Shown here: one piece after another, positions 10,545-21,606 of the stretch
Position numbering within the stretch: the first letter of the stretch is position 1
Layout: each line of letters begins with the position of its first letter
Assembly: GCA_020861095.1 (NCBI GenBank)
Contig: JAJBTC010000090.1
Coordinates: forward strand, 1-64,000
Source: Bacteroides sp.
Lineage (GTDB): Bacteria > Bacteroidota > Bacteroidia > Bacteroidales > Bacteroidaceae
Length of the DNA: 64,000 nt
Direction of reading: 5' to 3'
Position numbers and translations under genes: made by a program
Notes under the pieces: generated by a model
Seen by the model: the letters and a program-made list of their open reading frames with translations, nothing else
The model's database searches: none
Told to the model about the DNA's origin: nothing

Positions 10545-12824
10545 ATGAAAACAGATCAGAACATAGCGCCACTGGGATCGGAGAAAAGCAAGCTGACGGA
10601 GGAAGAGTTGATTGAACAGACCTTTCAGGAGCTTCTGAATGATTATCTGAGAACCAAACACCGGAAGAAAGTCGACCTCATCACCAAGGCTTTCAACTTC
10701 GCCAATCAGGCCCATAAAGGCATCAAACGGCAATCCGGCGAACCTTATATACTCCACCCGCTGGAAGTCGCGAAGATCGTATGCAACGAGATCGGACTGG
10801 GATCCACATCGATATGTTCGGCTCTTTTGCACGATGTGGTCGAAGATACGGACTATACCATAGAAGATATAGAGAATCTGTTTGGTCCGAAAATTGCCCA
10901 GATCGTAGACGGACTGACCAAAATATCAGGAGGGATCTTTGGGGACAAGGCCTCCGCGCAGGCAGAGAACTTCAAAAAGTTACTTCTGACCATGTCCAGT
11001 GACATCCGGGTGATCCTTATCAAGATTGCCGACCGCCTGCACAACATGCGCACACTGGGCTCACTGGCACCCAACAAACAATACAAGATTGCCGGAGAGA
11101 CCCTGTATATCTATGCCCCTCTGGCCAACCGGCTCGGACTGAACAAGATCAAGACCGAACTCGAAAATCTCAGTTTCAAATACGAACATCCGGAAGAATA
11201 CCAGGAGATCCAGGAAAAACTGGATGCCACCGCGGCTGCCCGTGAAGAGGTATTCAACAATTTCACGGCTCCTATACGCACACAGCTCGACAAGATGGGG
11301 CTGAAGTACCGCATTCTGGCACGTATCAAGTCGGTCTATTCGATCTGGAACAAGATGCAGACCAAACATGTGCCGTTTGAAGAGATCTATGACCTGCTGG
11401 CCGTACGTATCATCTTCGAACCGCGTTATCCCGACGAAGAGCTGAACGACTGCTTTGATATCTATGTTTCTATTTCCAGGATATACAAACCTCACCCCGA
11501 CCGGCTCCGTGACTGGGTGAGCCATCCCAAAGCCAACGGTTACCAGGCGCTGCACGTTACACTCATGAGTACCAACGGTCAGTGGATCGAGGTACAGATC
11601 CGTAGTGAACGGATGAATGAAGTAGCCGAACAAGGCTTTGCCGCCCATTGGAAATACAAAGAAGGAGGCGGCAGTGAAGACGAAGGAGAGCTGGAAAAAT
11701 GGCTGAGCACCATCAAAGAGATATTGGATGATCCGCAACCGGACGCGATGGACTTCTTAGATACGATCAAGCTCAACCTGTTTGCCTCAGAGATCTTTGT
11801 GTTTACTCCCAAAGGAGAGATCAAAACGATGCCGCAAAACTCTACGGCGCTGGATTTCGCCTTTTCCCTGCATACCGATATCGGCCGGCATTGCATCGGG
11901 GCCAAAGTAAATCACAAACTGGTACCACTCAGCCACAAACTGCAAAGTGGCGATCAGGTGGAGATCCTTACTTCCAAGTCGCAACGCGTGCAACCGCAAT
12001 GGGAAGTCTTCGCCACTACAGCCAGGGCACGTGCCAAGATCGCGGCCATCCTGCGCAAAGAACGAAAGACCCATCTGAAACAGGGAGAAAAGATTTACAG
12101 CGAATTTCTTAAAAAAGAAGAGATCGATCCGGATACGGTTCACATAGATAAGTTAGTCAAACTACACAACTTCAAAAGCCGGGAAGAGCTTCTGGTGGGT
12201 ATCGGCAACAAAACCATCACACTGGGAGAGGTAGATAAGAACGAACTCAAAGAGCGTCAGGGAACCAACTGGAAAAAATACCTTACCTTCTCGTTCGGGG
12301 GGGGTGGTAACAAAGACACCAAACCCAAAGAGCAGGAAGAAGAAGAGGCGGCTCAGGAGAAAATCAATACGAAGAAAATACTGAAACTCACAGAAGACAG
12401 TCTGCAGAAGAGATATACAATGGCCGACTGCTGCCACCCGATACCGGGAGACGATGTACTGGGCTATCTGGATGAAAAGGACCGGGTGATCATTCACAAA
12501 CGGCAATGCCCCGTGGCGGTAAAGCTGAAAAGCAGTTTCGGGAACCACATTGTCGCCACTTCGTGGGATACCCACAAGTCACTCTCTTTTCCGGTATATA
12601 TTTCCGTCAAAGGGATCGACAGCATAGGTCTCCTCAACGAGATCACTCAGGTGATCTCCCGACAGTTGAATGTAAATATACGGAAACTGACTATGGAAAG
12701 TGTAGACGGCATATTCGAAGGAAACATCCAATTGTCTGTACACGATGTGGAAGATGTGAAGCAGGTATGTAACAACCTGCTCAAAATAAAGAACGTGAAA
12801 TCTGTTACACGGGTAGAGAAATAG
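10545..12824 (+). CDS. RelA/SpoT family (p)ppGpp synthetase/hydrolase
   Basis: HD domain (LLHDVVEDTDYT), synthetase domain (NGYQALH), TGS and ACT domains. Confidence 0.96.
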   Translation: MKTDQNIAPLGSEKSKLTEEELIEQTFQELLNDYLRTKHRKKVDLITKAFNFANQAHKGIKRQSGEPYILHPLEVAKIVCNEIGLGSTSICSALLHDVVEDTDYTIEDIENLFGPKIAQIVDGLTKISGGIFGDKASAQAENFKKLLLTMSSDIRVILIKIADRLHNMRTLGSLAPNKQYKIAGETLYIYAPLANRLGLNKIKTELENLSFKYEHPEEYQEIQEKLDATAAAREEVFNNFTAPIRTQLDKMGLKYRILARIKSVYSIWNKMQTKHVPFEEIYDLLAVRIIFEPRYPDEELNDCFDIYVSISRIYKPHPDRLRDWVSHPKANGYQALHVTLMSTNGQWIEVQIRSERMNEVAEQGFAAHWKYKEGGGSEDEGELEKWLSTIKEILDDPQPDAMDFLDTIKLNLFASEIFVFTPKGEIKTMPQNSTALDFAFSLHTDIGRHCIGAKVNHKLVPLSHKLQSGDQVEILTSKSQRVQPQWEVFATTARARAKIAAILRKERKTHLKQGEKIYSEFLKKEEIDPDTVHIDKLVKLHNFKSREELLVGIGNKTITLGEVDKNELKERQGTNWKKYLTFSFGGGGNKDTKPKEQEEEEAAQEKINTKKILKLTEDSLQKRYTMADCCHPIPGDDVLGYLDEKDRVIIHKRQCPVAVKLKSSFGNHIVATSWDTHKSLSFPVYISVKGIDSIGLLNEITQVISRQLNVNIRKLTMESVDGIFEGNIQLSVHDVEDVKQVCNNLLKIKNVKSVTRVEK

Positions 12825-12851
12825 GACCACCGCATCCGGGACAAAAAGACA

Positions 12852-12892
12852 GAGAAAAAGGGTTAGCGGTTGTCTAACTCTTTTTTTATGCT
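12852..12892. terminator. putative bidirectional terminator between convergent relA/spoT and merR-like genes
   Basis: AAAAAGGGTTAG CGGTTGT CTAACTCTTTTT hairpin overlapping the merR stop. Confidence 0.55.
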
Positions 12893-13207
12893 GAGGAGTT
12901 CTTCCCGGATCTCTTTCAACCGGCTGATCACCTCAAAATTACGCACGGTAGACTCCTTGTTGTCTTTCAGCTTCCGGCGCGCCCCCTCCAGCGTCATACC
13001 GCGCTCTTTCACTAAATGATAGATCAGACGAATGACCTCTATATCTTCCTGGCGATATTGGCGGGTACCTTTCGTATTCTTTCTGGGAGTGATCTGCGGG
13101 AACTCCTTCTCCCAGAAACGCAGCAAAGATTCGTTGACCTGGAACATCCGGGCCACTTCTCCTATCGAATAATAAAGTTTCAACTCTTTCTGAGGGTTAT
13201 ATGTCAT
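12863..13207 (-). CDS. MerR family transcriptional regulator
   Basis: YYSIGEVARMFQVNESLLRFWEKEFPQITPRKNTKGTRQYRQEDIEVI winged HTH. Confidence 0.92.
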   Translation of the reverse strand: MTYNPQKELKLYYSIGEVARMFQVNESLLRFWEKEFPQITPRKNTKGTRQYRQEDIEVIRLIYHLVKERGMTLEGARRKLKDNKESTVRNFEVISRLKEIREELLSIKKELDNR

Positions 13208-13227
13208 AAGTCATTCTCATAAACGGA

Positions 13228-14196
13228 TCAATCAAAAACCTTTCCATGATTCGCGGCGATCTGGATCATTTTCTCGTAATCCTCCGCACTCAGATCCATG
13301 AAATAGTAATTTACGGGGTTGACTACCTCACCGCGGTAATGTACTTCGTAGTGCAGGTGAGGGCCCGTACTCTTTCCGGTGCTTCCTACCCCACCGATCA
13401 CCTCACCACGGACCACCTTTTTTCCCGGCCTGGTACGGAAATCCTGCAAGTGAGCATACATGGTCTGATAGCCAAACCCATGATCGATCACGATCGTATT
13501 TCCATATCCGGTCTGCCATCCCATCTTCACGATCGTACCGTCGCCCGTTGCGTAGATCTCCGTTCCGGGATGAGCGGCAAAATCCATCCCACTGTGGAAT
13601 TTGGGAGCTCCGTAGATCGGGTCGATACGCATACCGAACCCGGAAGCGGTCTGGCGCAGGTCTTTATTGGAAATGGGCTGTATAGCAGGTATGCAACGAA
13701 GCATTTCTTCATGATTCTTACTCATCTCTACCACATCGTCAAAAGACCTCGACTGGATGTAGAGCTGTTTCTGCAAGAGATCCATCTTCTGGGTAGTATG
13801 GATCACCAGCTCGGAATTGGCCATACTCATCAGGTATTCATACCTGTTCGTACCTCCATAGCCGGCATTCCGGATAGCACTGGGCACCGGATCGGCCTGG
13901 AACAGGACACGATACAGGTTATCGTCCCGTTGCTGGATGTCCTGCAATACCCCCAATGCCTCGTCCAACTGCCTCGACAAGACATTGTATTGGGCCTGAA
14001 GACGGCTGTTCTCTATCTGGAGCTCTTTCTCCGAAGGAGAGCCGAAGATAAACAATAAGATCAGAAAACTGGCGGCTCCCAGTCCCATACCAACAAACAA
14101 CCGCCGCAGGATACTCATGGCCCGCTGACGCACGGTCGGATAGATCCGGTCATACGTCTGTGTCCGGGGGTTGTAGATATAGTAGACTTTGCGCAT
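13228..14196 (-). CDS. M23 family metallopeptidase
   Basis: HSGMDFAAHPGTEIYATGDGTIVKMGWQTGYGNTIVIDHG..HLHYEVHYRG. Confidence 0.94.
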   Translation of the reverse strand: MRKVYYIYNPRTQTYDRIYPTVRQRAMSILRRLFVGMGLGAASFLILLFIFGSPSEKELQIENSRLQAQYNVLSRQLDEALGVLQDIQQRDDNLYRVLFQADPVPSAIRNAGYGGTNRYEYLMSMANSELVIHTTQKMDLLQKQLYIQSRSFDDVVEMSKNHEEMLRCIPAIQPISNKDLRQTASGFGMRIDPIYGAPKFHSGMDFAAHPGTEIYATGDGTIVKMGWQTGYGNTIVIDHGFGYQTMYAHLQDFRTRPGKKVVRGEVIGGVGSTGKSTGPHLHYEVHYRGEVVNPVNYYFMDLSAEDYEKMIQIAANHGKVFD

Positions 14197-14298
14197 ATCA
14201 AAGAAAATAATTCACTGATTAGTGGGGCAAAAATAATAAAACAAGCTATCTTTGCACTGCTTTTTTTAGAATATTAACTTCAATCACAGATATATAGT

Positions 14299-16920
14299 AT
14301 GTTGACTGCAAAAGAGACCAGAGAATCTTTTAAAAATTTCTTCCGATCCAAAGGACATCATATTGTTCCCTCCGCTCCCATGGTGATCAAAGACGATCCG
14401 ACCCTGATGTTCACCAACGCGGGTATGAATCAATTCAAAGATATTATCCTGGGCAACCAGCCCATCCGATACCCCCGCGTAGCAGACTCACAGAAGTGTC
14501 TGCGCGTAAGCGGAAAACACAACGACCTCGAAGAGGTAGGACACGATACCTATCACCACACCATGTTTGAAATGCTGGGTAACTGGTCGTTCGGCGACTA
14601 TTTCAAAAAAGAAGCCATCGAATGGGCCTGGGAATACCTGGTAGATGTACTGAAACTGTCACCGGAACGATTGTACGCGACCGTCTTCGAAGGTAGCCCG
14701 GAAGAGGGACTCGAGAGAGACAACGAAGCGGCAGGTATCTGGGAACGCTTCTTACCGGCAGACCGTATCATCAACGGCAACCGCAAAGATAACTTCTGGG
14801 AAATGGGCGATACGGGTCCTTGTGGTCCCTGCTCGGAGATCCATATCGACCTGCGCAGCGATGAGGAACGGGCCGAAGTAGACGGACTTTCCTTAGTGAA
14901 CCAGAGCCACCCTCAGGTCATTGAGATCTGGAACTTAGTATTTATGCAGTACAACCGCAAAGCAGACAATACCCTGGAACCCCTCCCCGCGCGAGTGATA
15001 GATACAGGAATGGGATTCGAACGGCTGTGCATGGCTCTCCAGGGAAAAACGTCTACCTACGATACGGATGTATTCCAGCCTCTGATCCGGGAGATCGGAA
15101 CGATCACCGGGAAAGTATACGGCAAAGATACCCAGACCGATGTAGCTATGCGCGTGATATCGGATCACATACGTACCATTGCCTTCTCTATAGCAGACGG
15201 GCAGTTGCCTTCCAATGCCAAAGCGGGATATGTGATCCGCCGCATCCTGCGCCGGGCAGTGCGTTACGGATATACGTTCCTGGGACAGAAGCAGGCGTTT
15301 ATGTACAAACTCCTGCCTACCCTTATCGACAGCATGGGAGACGCATATCCCGAACTGATCGCTCAGCAGGAATTGATCGGAAAAGTGATCAAAGAGGAAG
15401 AAGAGGCTTTCCTGCGTACCCTGGAAACGGGTATACGCCTGCTGGAGAAGAGTATGAGTGAAACGAAGGAGGCCGGAAAAAGGGTACTCAGCGGAAAAGA
15501 TGCGTTTACCCTATACGATACCTTCGGATTCCCGCTGGACCTGACGGAACTGATCCTGCGTGAAAACGGAATGACTGCCGATATCGAAGCGTTCAACAAC
15601 GAGATGCAGAAGCAAAAAGACCGGGCACGCAACGCGGCAGCGGTGGAAACGGGCGACTGGATTGTACTGAAAGAGGGTACTTCCGAATTTGTCGGATACG
15701 ACTATACCGAATACGAAACTTCTATCCTGCGCTACCGCCAGATCAGACAGAAGAATCAGACCCTGTATCAATTGGTGCTGGACTATACACCGTTCTATGC
15801 GGAAAGCGGAGGTCAGGTAGGAGACGTAGGGGTGCTGGTCAGTGAATTCGAGACCATTGAGATCATCGATACCAAAAAAGAGAATAACCTGAATGTACAT
15901 ATTGCCCGGAAACTGCCGGAGCATCCGGAAGCCCCGATGATGGCGTGTGTAGATACGGAAAAGCGCGCGGCATGTACGGCCAATCATACCGCTACTCACC
16001 TGCTGGACAACGCACTGAGAGAAGTGCTGGGAGATCATATCGAACAGAAAGGTTCGCTGGTTACGCCGGACTACCTCCGCTTCGACTTCTCGCACTTCCA
16101 GAAAGTCACTCCGGAGGAACTACGCGAAGTAGAACATCTGGTGAATGCCCGTATCCGTGCCAACCTGCCGCAACAGGAATACCGCTCCATCCCCAGAGAA
16201 GAAGCGCAGAAACTGGGAGCCATCGCGTTGTTCGGCGAGAAATACGGCGAAGAAGTACGTGTGGTACAGTTCGGCCCCTCTATTGAATTCTGCGGAGGTG
16301 TACATGCGGAGTCGACCGGTACTATCGGGATCTTCCGTATACTTTCGGAAAGTTCGGTAGCAGCCGGTGTGCGTCGGATCGAAGCGATCACCGGGAAAAA
16401 GGTAGAGGAGATGATAGATGCCATACAAGATACAATGGCGGATCTGAAAGGTTTGTTCAACAACGCTCCGGACCTTGTCACAGCGATCAGTAAACACATC
16501 GAAGAGAACGCCGAATTGAAAAAACAGGTAACGGAGTTCATGAAAGAGAAAGAATCTTCTTTCAAAAAACGGATCAAACAAAGTATACAGGAAATAAACG
16601 GTATTCAGCTGATCCGTGTGATCTCGCCGCTGCCCGCGGATACGATAAAAAACATCGCTTTCCAGCTGCGCGGAGAGATCACAGAGAATCTGTTCTTTGT
16701 AGCAGGCAGTCTTCAGAACAACAAACCTACGCTTACTATCATGATCAGTGACAATTTAGTAGCACAGGGACTGAAAGCCGGAGACCTGGTAAGAGAAGCC
16801 GCCAAACTGATGCAAGGGGGTGGAGGCGGACAGCCTCACTTCGCTACAGCCGGAGGAAAGAACCCCGAAGGGCTACAGGCTGCGGTAGATAAAGTGATAG
16901 AGCTGGCAGGAATCAAATGA
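14299..16920 (+). CDS. alaS: alanine--tRNA ligase
   Basis: [28 protein letters not shown] start; [12 protein letters not shown] editing motif; C-terminal [15 protein letters not shown]. Confidence 0.98.
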   Translation: MLTAKETRESFKNFFRSKGHHIVPSAPMVIKDDPTLMFTNAGMNQFKDIILGNQPIRYPRVADSQKCLRVSGKHNDLEEVGHDTYHHTMFEMLGNWSFGDYFKKEAIEWAWEYLVDVLKLSPERLYATVFEGSPEEGLERDNEAAGIWERFLPADRIINGNRKDNFWEMGDTGPCGPCSEIHIDLRSDEERAEVDGLSLVNQSHPQVIEIWNLVFMQYNRKADNTLEPLPARVIDTGMGFERLCMALQGKTSTYDTDVFQPLIREIGTITGKVYGKDTQTDVAMRVISDHIRTIAFSIADGQLPSNAKAGYVIRRILRRAVRYGYTFLGQKQAFMYKLLPTLIDSMGDAYPELIAQQELIGKVIKEEEEAFLRTLETGIRLLEKSMSETKEAGKRVLSGKDAFTLYDTFGFPLDLTELILRENGMTADIEAFNNEMQKQKDRARNAAAVETGDWIVLKEGTSEFVGYDYTEYETSILRYRQIRQKNQTLYQLVLDYTPFYAESGGQVGDVGVLVSEFETIEIIDTKKENNLNVHIARKLPEHPEAPMMACVDTEKRAACTANHTATHLLDNALREVLGDHIEQKGSLVTPDYLRFDFSHFQKVTPEELREVEHLVNARIRANLPQQEYRSIPREEAQKLGAIALFGEKYGEEVRVVQFGPSIEFCGGVHAESTGTIGIFRILSESSVAAGVRRIEAITGKKVEEMIDAIQDTMADLKGLFNNAPDLVTAISKHIEENAELKKQVTEFMKEKESSFKKRIKQSIQEINGIQLIRVISPLPADTIKNIAFQLRGEITENLFFVAGSLQNNKPTLTIMISDNLVAQGLKAGDLVREAAKLMQGGGGGQPHFATAGGKNPEGLQAAVDKVIELAGIK

Positions 16921-17297
16921 TTTACGATTGGACGATTTACGATGTACGATTTGTTCCTTCGGCATGACCTCTTATCGGATGATGAAAGCTACAGAACGTT
17001 GAAAACAGTAGCATAGTCTCCGCGGTATATGTCCAACACAAACGCACGTATATAGATAGGTTCCAATCATCGGATGTATCCATATCATATTATGGAATTT
17101 TTATCCCTATGCCATATAACTCTGCCCGGTAATCCATTAGATATAAACCGGGCAATCAAATGAATATACCTCATGAAACACCTATCCGTATGGGACGTAC
17201 ATCGCGGAGACGCACGCCGTGCGTCTCTACAGGTGGATGATAGCGTTTTCAACTTTGTATTCCAAATCGTACATCGTAAATCGTCCAATCGTAAATC
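16919..17297. repeat. 379-bp non-coding element with 35-bp perfect terminal inverted repeats (repeat family member A)
   Basis: Left arm GATTTACGATTGGACGATTTACGATGTACGATTTG (16919-16953); right arm 17263-17297 is its exact reverse complement; internal palindrome GAGACGCACGCCGTGCGTCTC 17207-17227. Confidence 0.9.
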
Positions 17298-17300
17298 TTT

Positions 17301-18720
17301 TTATTTTGTCTGTTCTTTGGGATAGTTGACCAAGAACAAGTTACCTGTAGCTCTTGTAAAAGCCGTATAAAGCCAGCGGAAATAGTCCGGGGTCACTTGT
17401 TCTTCCGGGATATATCCCTGATCTATAAAGACATCATTCCACTGTCCGCCCTGTGCTTTATGACAAGTAACCGCATAGGCGTACTTCACCTGCAGGGCAT
17501 TGTAATAGGGATCCGTTTTCATCTTTTTCATCCGGTCCCGTTTGTTGGAGATATCCGCGTAATCTTCCCAGATCGCATAGAACAGACGTTCGTTCTCTTC
17601 ACGGGACAGAGCAGGAGTCTCCGAATGCAACGTATCCAACAGGATCGTGGTCTCCAGTTCCCAATCATTATAGTCCGGAAAAGTAAGCATTACCTCCGCG
17701 AACCGGAACCCGTACATCTCTTTCACCCTCCTGACCCGGCGCACCAGCGCAATCTCACCATTCGCTATAAACTCCATCTCCTTATGGCCTTCGGTCCAGA
17801 AATAATTGTTCTTTGCCACCATGAGGCGGTCTCCGCTATTGAGTTCGTCTTCCCGGTAGAGGATAGACTGACGAATGCCTTTGTTATACAGATTGGTGCG
17901 CTTATTGGAACGGGAGATAACGATGGTCTCCCCTATACCTACCCTATCGTAACTGCTGCTGATCTGATCGATCAATTCGTCACCCGGCACCATCCGGATA
18001 TCCGGAAATCCGCTCAACCGTACTTTAGGCAGTTTTTCGAAATCTTCGTTCGCTATCCGCGTACGCAGCTGAGTGGCGTTCCACAAGATCCCCGATTCCC
18101 GAAGCTGACGGACCACCTCTGTCAGTTCCGTACATTCGACATCCAAGTTATATCCCCGTAAGACATTCTCATCCAATGCGGGGCTCTCTTCCTCACCCAC
18201 CGGCGGAAGCTGTGCGGTATCTCCCAGCAGCATCAACCGGCATCCTTCTCCGGAATAGACATACTGGATGAGGTCGTCCAGCAACCGTCCTGTACCGAAC
18301 ATACTCCCTCCCGTACTCTCGTTAGAGATCATAGAAGCCTCATCCACAATAAAGAGAGTGTGTTTATACAAATTATCGTTTACTGTGAAATTGGTCAACT
18401 CATTGGAGAACGATCTCTGACGATAGATCTTCTTATGAATGGTAAATGCCGGATATCCTGCATACGCGGAGAAGACCTTTGCCGCACGCCCTGTAGGGGC
18501 CAGCAGTACACACTTGCGTTTCAGTCCGTACAAGGTTTTCACCAATGCACCGACTAATGATGTTTTGCCTGTACCCGCGTATCCTTTCAGAACAAAAACC
18601 TGTTCCGGACGAGTGGAAAGCAGGAAATTTGTCACAGATTTTATTGCTATTTCTTGCTCAAAAGTTGGGCGGTAAGAAAAATTTTCTTTAATTTGGCACT
18701 CTAAATGGTTATTTATCATT
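17301..18720 (-). CDS. RecD-like ATP-dependent helicase / UvrD-like C-terminal domain protein
   Basis: LKGYAGTGKTSLVGALV Walker A, DEASMI, C-terminal YAVTCHKAQGGQWNDVFID..RWLYTAFTRAT. Confidence 0.9.
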
Positions 18721-18813
18721 TTTATACGAGAAAAAAATCCCGGAACTATCGTGAAATGGATATATTTAATTATTTTTGCGCTACGAATATAAACTAAAAA
18801 AAACATATTTATC

Positions 18814-19500
18814 ATGAAAACAGTATTTAATATCGTACTAGCTCTATGCGGATTAGCATTGGTTTATATTTGCTATACAAGCATCATGGGGCCAATCGAA
18901 TTTGAAAAAGCCAAGGCACAGAGAGACCAGGCTGTTATCAACCGTCTGATTGATATCAGAAAAGCCCAGATGGAATACCGTAATCTTCACCAACAACAAT
19001 ATACCGCCAGTTTTGATACACTCATCGATTTCGTTAAGACACAGAAGATCCCTTTCGTGGCTAAAGAAGGTGTGCTGACCGACCAGCAGCTGGCAGACGG
19101 TCTGACCGAAAGAAAAGCAATGAACATCATCAATAAAGCCCAACAGACCGGAAAATGGGACGAAGTAAGAAAGAATGGCCTGGAGAACTTCAAACGTGAT
19201 ACGATCTGGGTAGCTGTTATAGATACCTTGTATCCCAGAGGATTCAACGCAGACTCTTTGCGTTATGTACCCTACGGAAACGGTGCACAGTTCAGCATGG
19301 CAACCAGAAGCGATACCACCAAATCCGGTGCTCCCATCTATTTGTTAGAAGTGAAAACTCCTTATACAACTTATCTGAATGGTCTGGACAAGCAGGAAAT
19401 AGCCAACCTGATCGACCTGCAAACCAAACTCGACAGATATCCCGGCCTGATGGTAGGTTCATTGGATGTGCCTAACAACAACGCTGGTAACTGGGAATAA
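18814..19500 (+). CDS. conserved hypothetical protein with N-terminal TM segment
   Basis: Intact ORF, signal-anchor MKTVFNIVLALCGLALVYICYTSIMG; in line with DUF3822 and rsmD genes. Confidence 0.75.
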   Translation: MKTVFNIVLALCGLALVYICYTSIMGPIEFEKAKAQRDQAVINRLIDIRKAQMEYRNLHQQQYTASFDTLIDFVKTQKIPFVAKEGVLTDQQLADGLTERKAMNIINKAQQTGKWDEVRKNGLENFKRDTIWVAVIDTLYPRGFNADSLRYVPYGNGAQFSMATRSDTTKSGAPIYLLEVKTPYTTYLNGLDKQEIANLIDLQTKLDRYPGLMVGSLDVPNNNAGNWE

Positions 19501-19513
19501 TAACACCTGTTAT

Positions 19514-20314
19514 ATGCCTGAAAGCATATTTGCGCAACCTATCGATTTCAGTAAATCGGAACAATATACATTATCCATCCGTCTTCGTACGGATGGATTT
19601 TCTTTTTCTGTTTTTGTTCCGACACAGGAAGAGGCTACCAACTACTTCCATCACGCGATCCATCCGTCCCTTTCTCTGACGGCGAATCTCAAACAGGCTC
19701 TGATCCGATACGAATTCCTGTCGTGCTCCTACAAAAGAGTATGTATTCTGTTGGCCGGCAACAGATACACCTCCCTGCCCCTGGAATTCTACGAGCCGGA
19801 AGAAAAAGAGGTTATCTTTTACCACAATCATCCTCACCGGGACAATGAGATCATACTGGGCAATACCTTGAAAAGAGAACAGATCGTGTTTCTGTTCGGC
19901 ATGGAGAAAAGTGCCTATCAGTTGTTGCTACAGCACTATCCTCAGGCCCGCTTCTACCACCAGGCCTTTCCGCTTGCCGGATGGTTCGCCGTAAAAAGCA
20001 AGTTAGGGAACAGCAGAAAAATGCTGGCCTTCATCAGAAGCGAAAGTATAGATATCTTGTGTTATGAACGGGGACGCCTGCTCTTAGCCAATTCATTCAC
20101 GTGCCAGCACACGGAAGACCGCATATATTACCTGCTGTATGTATGGAAACAATTGAGATTTGATCAGCAACGCGACGAACTTCATCTGGCAGGGACATTG
20201 ACAGAAAAAGAAAAACTACTTGCCGAACTGCGCCGTTTCATCGGACAGGTATTTATTCTCAATCCCTGCGAATATATAGATATGGAGGCACTCCTTACCC
20301 TGGATACGGACTGA
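19514..20314 (+). CDS. DUF3822 family protein
   Basis: Sequence and position next to rsmD match the Bacteroidetes DUF3822 family; ATG at 19514. Confidence 0.7.
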   Translation: MPESIFAQPIDFSKSEQYTLSIRLRTDGFSFSVFVPTQEEATNYFHHAIHPSLSLTANLKQALIRYEFLSCSYKRVCILLAGNRYTSLPLEFYEPEEKEVIFYHNHPHRDNEIILGNTLKREQIVFLFGMEKSAYQLLLQHYPQARFYHQAFPLAGWFAVKSKLGNSRKMLAFIRSESIDILCYERGRLLLANSFTCQHTEDRIYYLLYVWKQLRFDQQRDELHLAGTLTEKEKLLAELRRFIGQVFILNPCEYIDMEALLTLDTD

Positions 20315-20462
20315 CGAAGCAGCTCTGTCCCGGCATTCTTTCCACTCCAACTGGCACCTGATTACATAGACATTCCCTATATGGTATTTTCTTTGTTCTC
20401 TCTCTATCCGGGAATAGCCCAGAATTATCTTTATCTTTGTATCCTCAAACTTTAAGAACAGA

Positions 20463-21011
20463 ATGATGCGAGTGATCAGTGGTATATATAAAAGAAGAAG
20501 ATTTGATATTCCCAAAAACTTTAAGGCGAGACCTACTACAGATTTTGCCAAAGAGAATCTATTCAACGTTCTGATCAAATACATAGATTTTGATGATCAG
20601 ACCACAGCAGCAGACCTCTTTGCCGGTACGGGAAGCATCAGTATCGAACTGGTGTCACGGGGATGCACCCGGGTAGTAGCTGTAGAAGCAGACAAAGCAC
20701 ACCATGCCTTTATCTGTAAGATCATGAAAGAGGTGGATACGGACAGGTGTCATCCCATACGCGGAGATGTATTCAGATACATTCATCAATGCACAGAAAG
20801 CTTCGACCTCGTATTTGCAGACCCTCCCTACCAGCTGGAAAGACTGGCCCAGCTACCGGATCTGATCCTGGAAAAGGGTATGGTGAAGCCAGAAGGACTA
20901 TTGGTATTGGAGCACGGGAAAGACCACCAGTTTGATACACACCCGGCTTTTGTGGAGAAAAGAGTATATGGAAGTGTCAATTTCTCCTTCTTCCGGATAC
21001 CGGAAAAATAG
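20463..21011 (+). CDS. rsmD: 16S rRNA (guanine(966)-N(2))-methyltransferase RsmD
   Basis: MRVISGIYKRRRFDIPKNFKARPTTDFAKENLFN; DLFAGTGSISIELVSRG; FADPPY. Confidence 0.93.
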   Translation: MMRVISGIYKRRRFDIPKNFKARPTTDFAKENLFNVLIKYIDFDDQTTAADLFAGTGSISIELVSRGCTRVVAVEADKAHHAFICKIMKEVDTDRCHPIRGDVFRYIHQCTESFDLVFADPPYQLERLAQLPDLILEKGMVKPEGLLVLEHGKDHQFDTHPAFVEKRVYGSVNFSFFRIPEK

Positions 21012-21171
21012 ACGACCTCCCTCGTCCGGCAAAGACACAGATTTTCATTGTGTCAAGTGAAACGAAATAAAAAAGATAATTTGTTCGGAATATCTTCTTT
21101 TTACTAACTCCTACATTTTCAAAAACAGGCCTTCCAGTGCTGAATTTCAATCGGCAAAAAGTGTTTCCTTC

Positions 21172-21281
21172 GTTTGCACGGTTCTTTGCATGGGTTTGCA
21201 CGGTCCTTTGCATGGGTTTGCACCTGGCAAACGGGTCATTTGCCAGGTGCAAACCTGTCGTTTGTCAGGTGCAAACAGAAG
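21172..21281. repeat. five-unit 22-bp-period repeat array with internal 16-bp palindrome
   Basis: Units start at 21172, 21194, 21216, 21238, 21260; GTTTGCACCTGGCAAA (21216-21231) pairs exactly with TTTGCCAGGTGCAAAC (21239-21254). Confidence 0.85.
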
Positions 21282-21606
21282 AAACGCCGGGTGAAATCTA
21301 TGATGAAATACCTAAGTTGTTGAAAAAAACAAATTATTCGGTTTTTCAGGGTTATTAGCCGGCAGCAAATAAAAACAACAAAATATCACAAGAATCCGGC
21401 AGTTTAAAACGTTAAGAAACCATTTATCCTATCCCGTCAGACACAAAGCAACCAGAGAAGCCTGTTAGCTATCATTTAATTGAGAGGAAAGTCCGCAAAA
21501 ATCCAGTCTGAGAGTTCAACCGCTGATCCGGGTCGAAATAAGCCATTTACAGCGGCTCAGAAAAACAAAATGTCAGATGTAGCAAAATGTCACAACGGCC
21601 TTTTCT

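Noticed and set aside
17085-17288. 67-aa minus-strand ORF inside the 379-bp inverted-repeat element
   Set aside because: Short, composed largely of repeat sequence including the arm; not a credible transposase or cargo gene
21484-21494. GAGGAAAGTCC, identical to the conserved core motif of bacterial RNase P RNA
   Set aside because: Only about 110 nt remain before the cls gene and no other conserved RNase P elements are visible; probably coincidence, though a covariance-model scan would settle it
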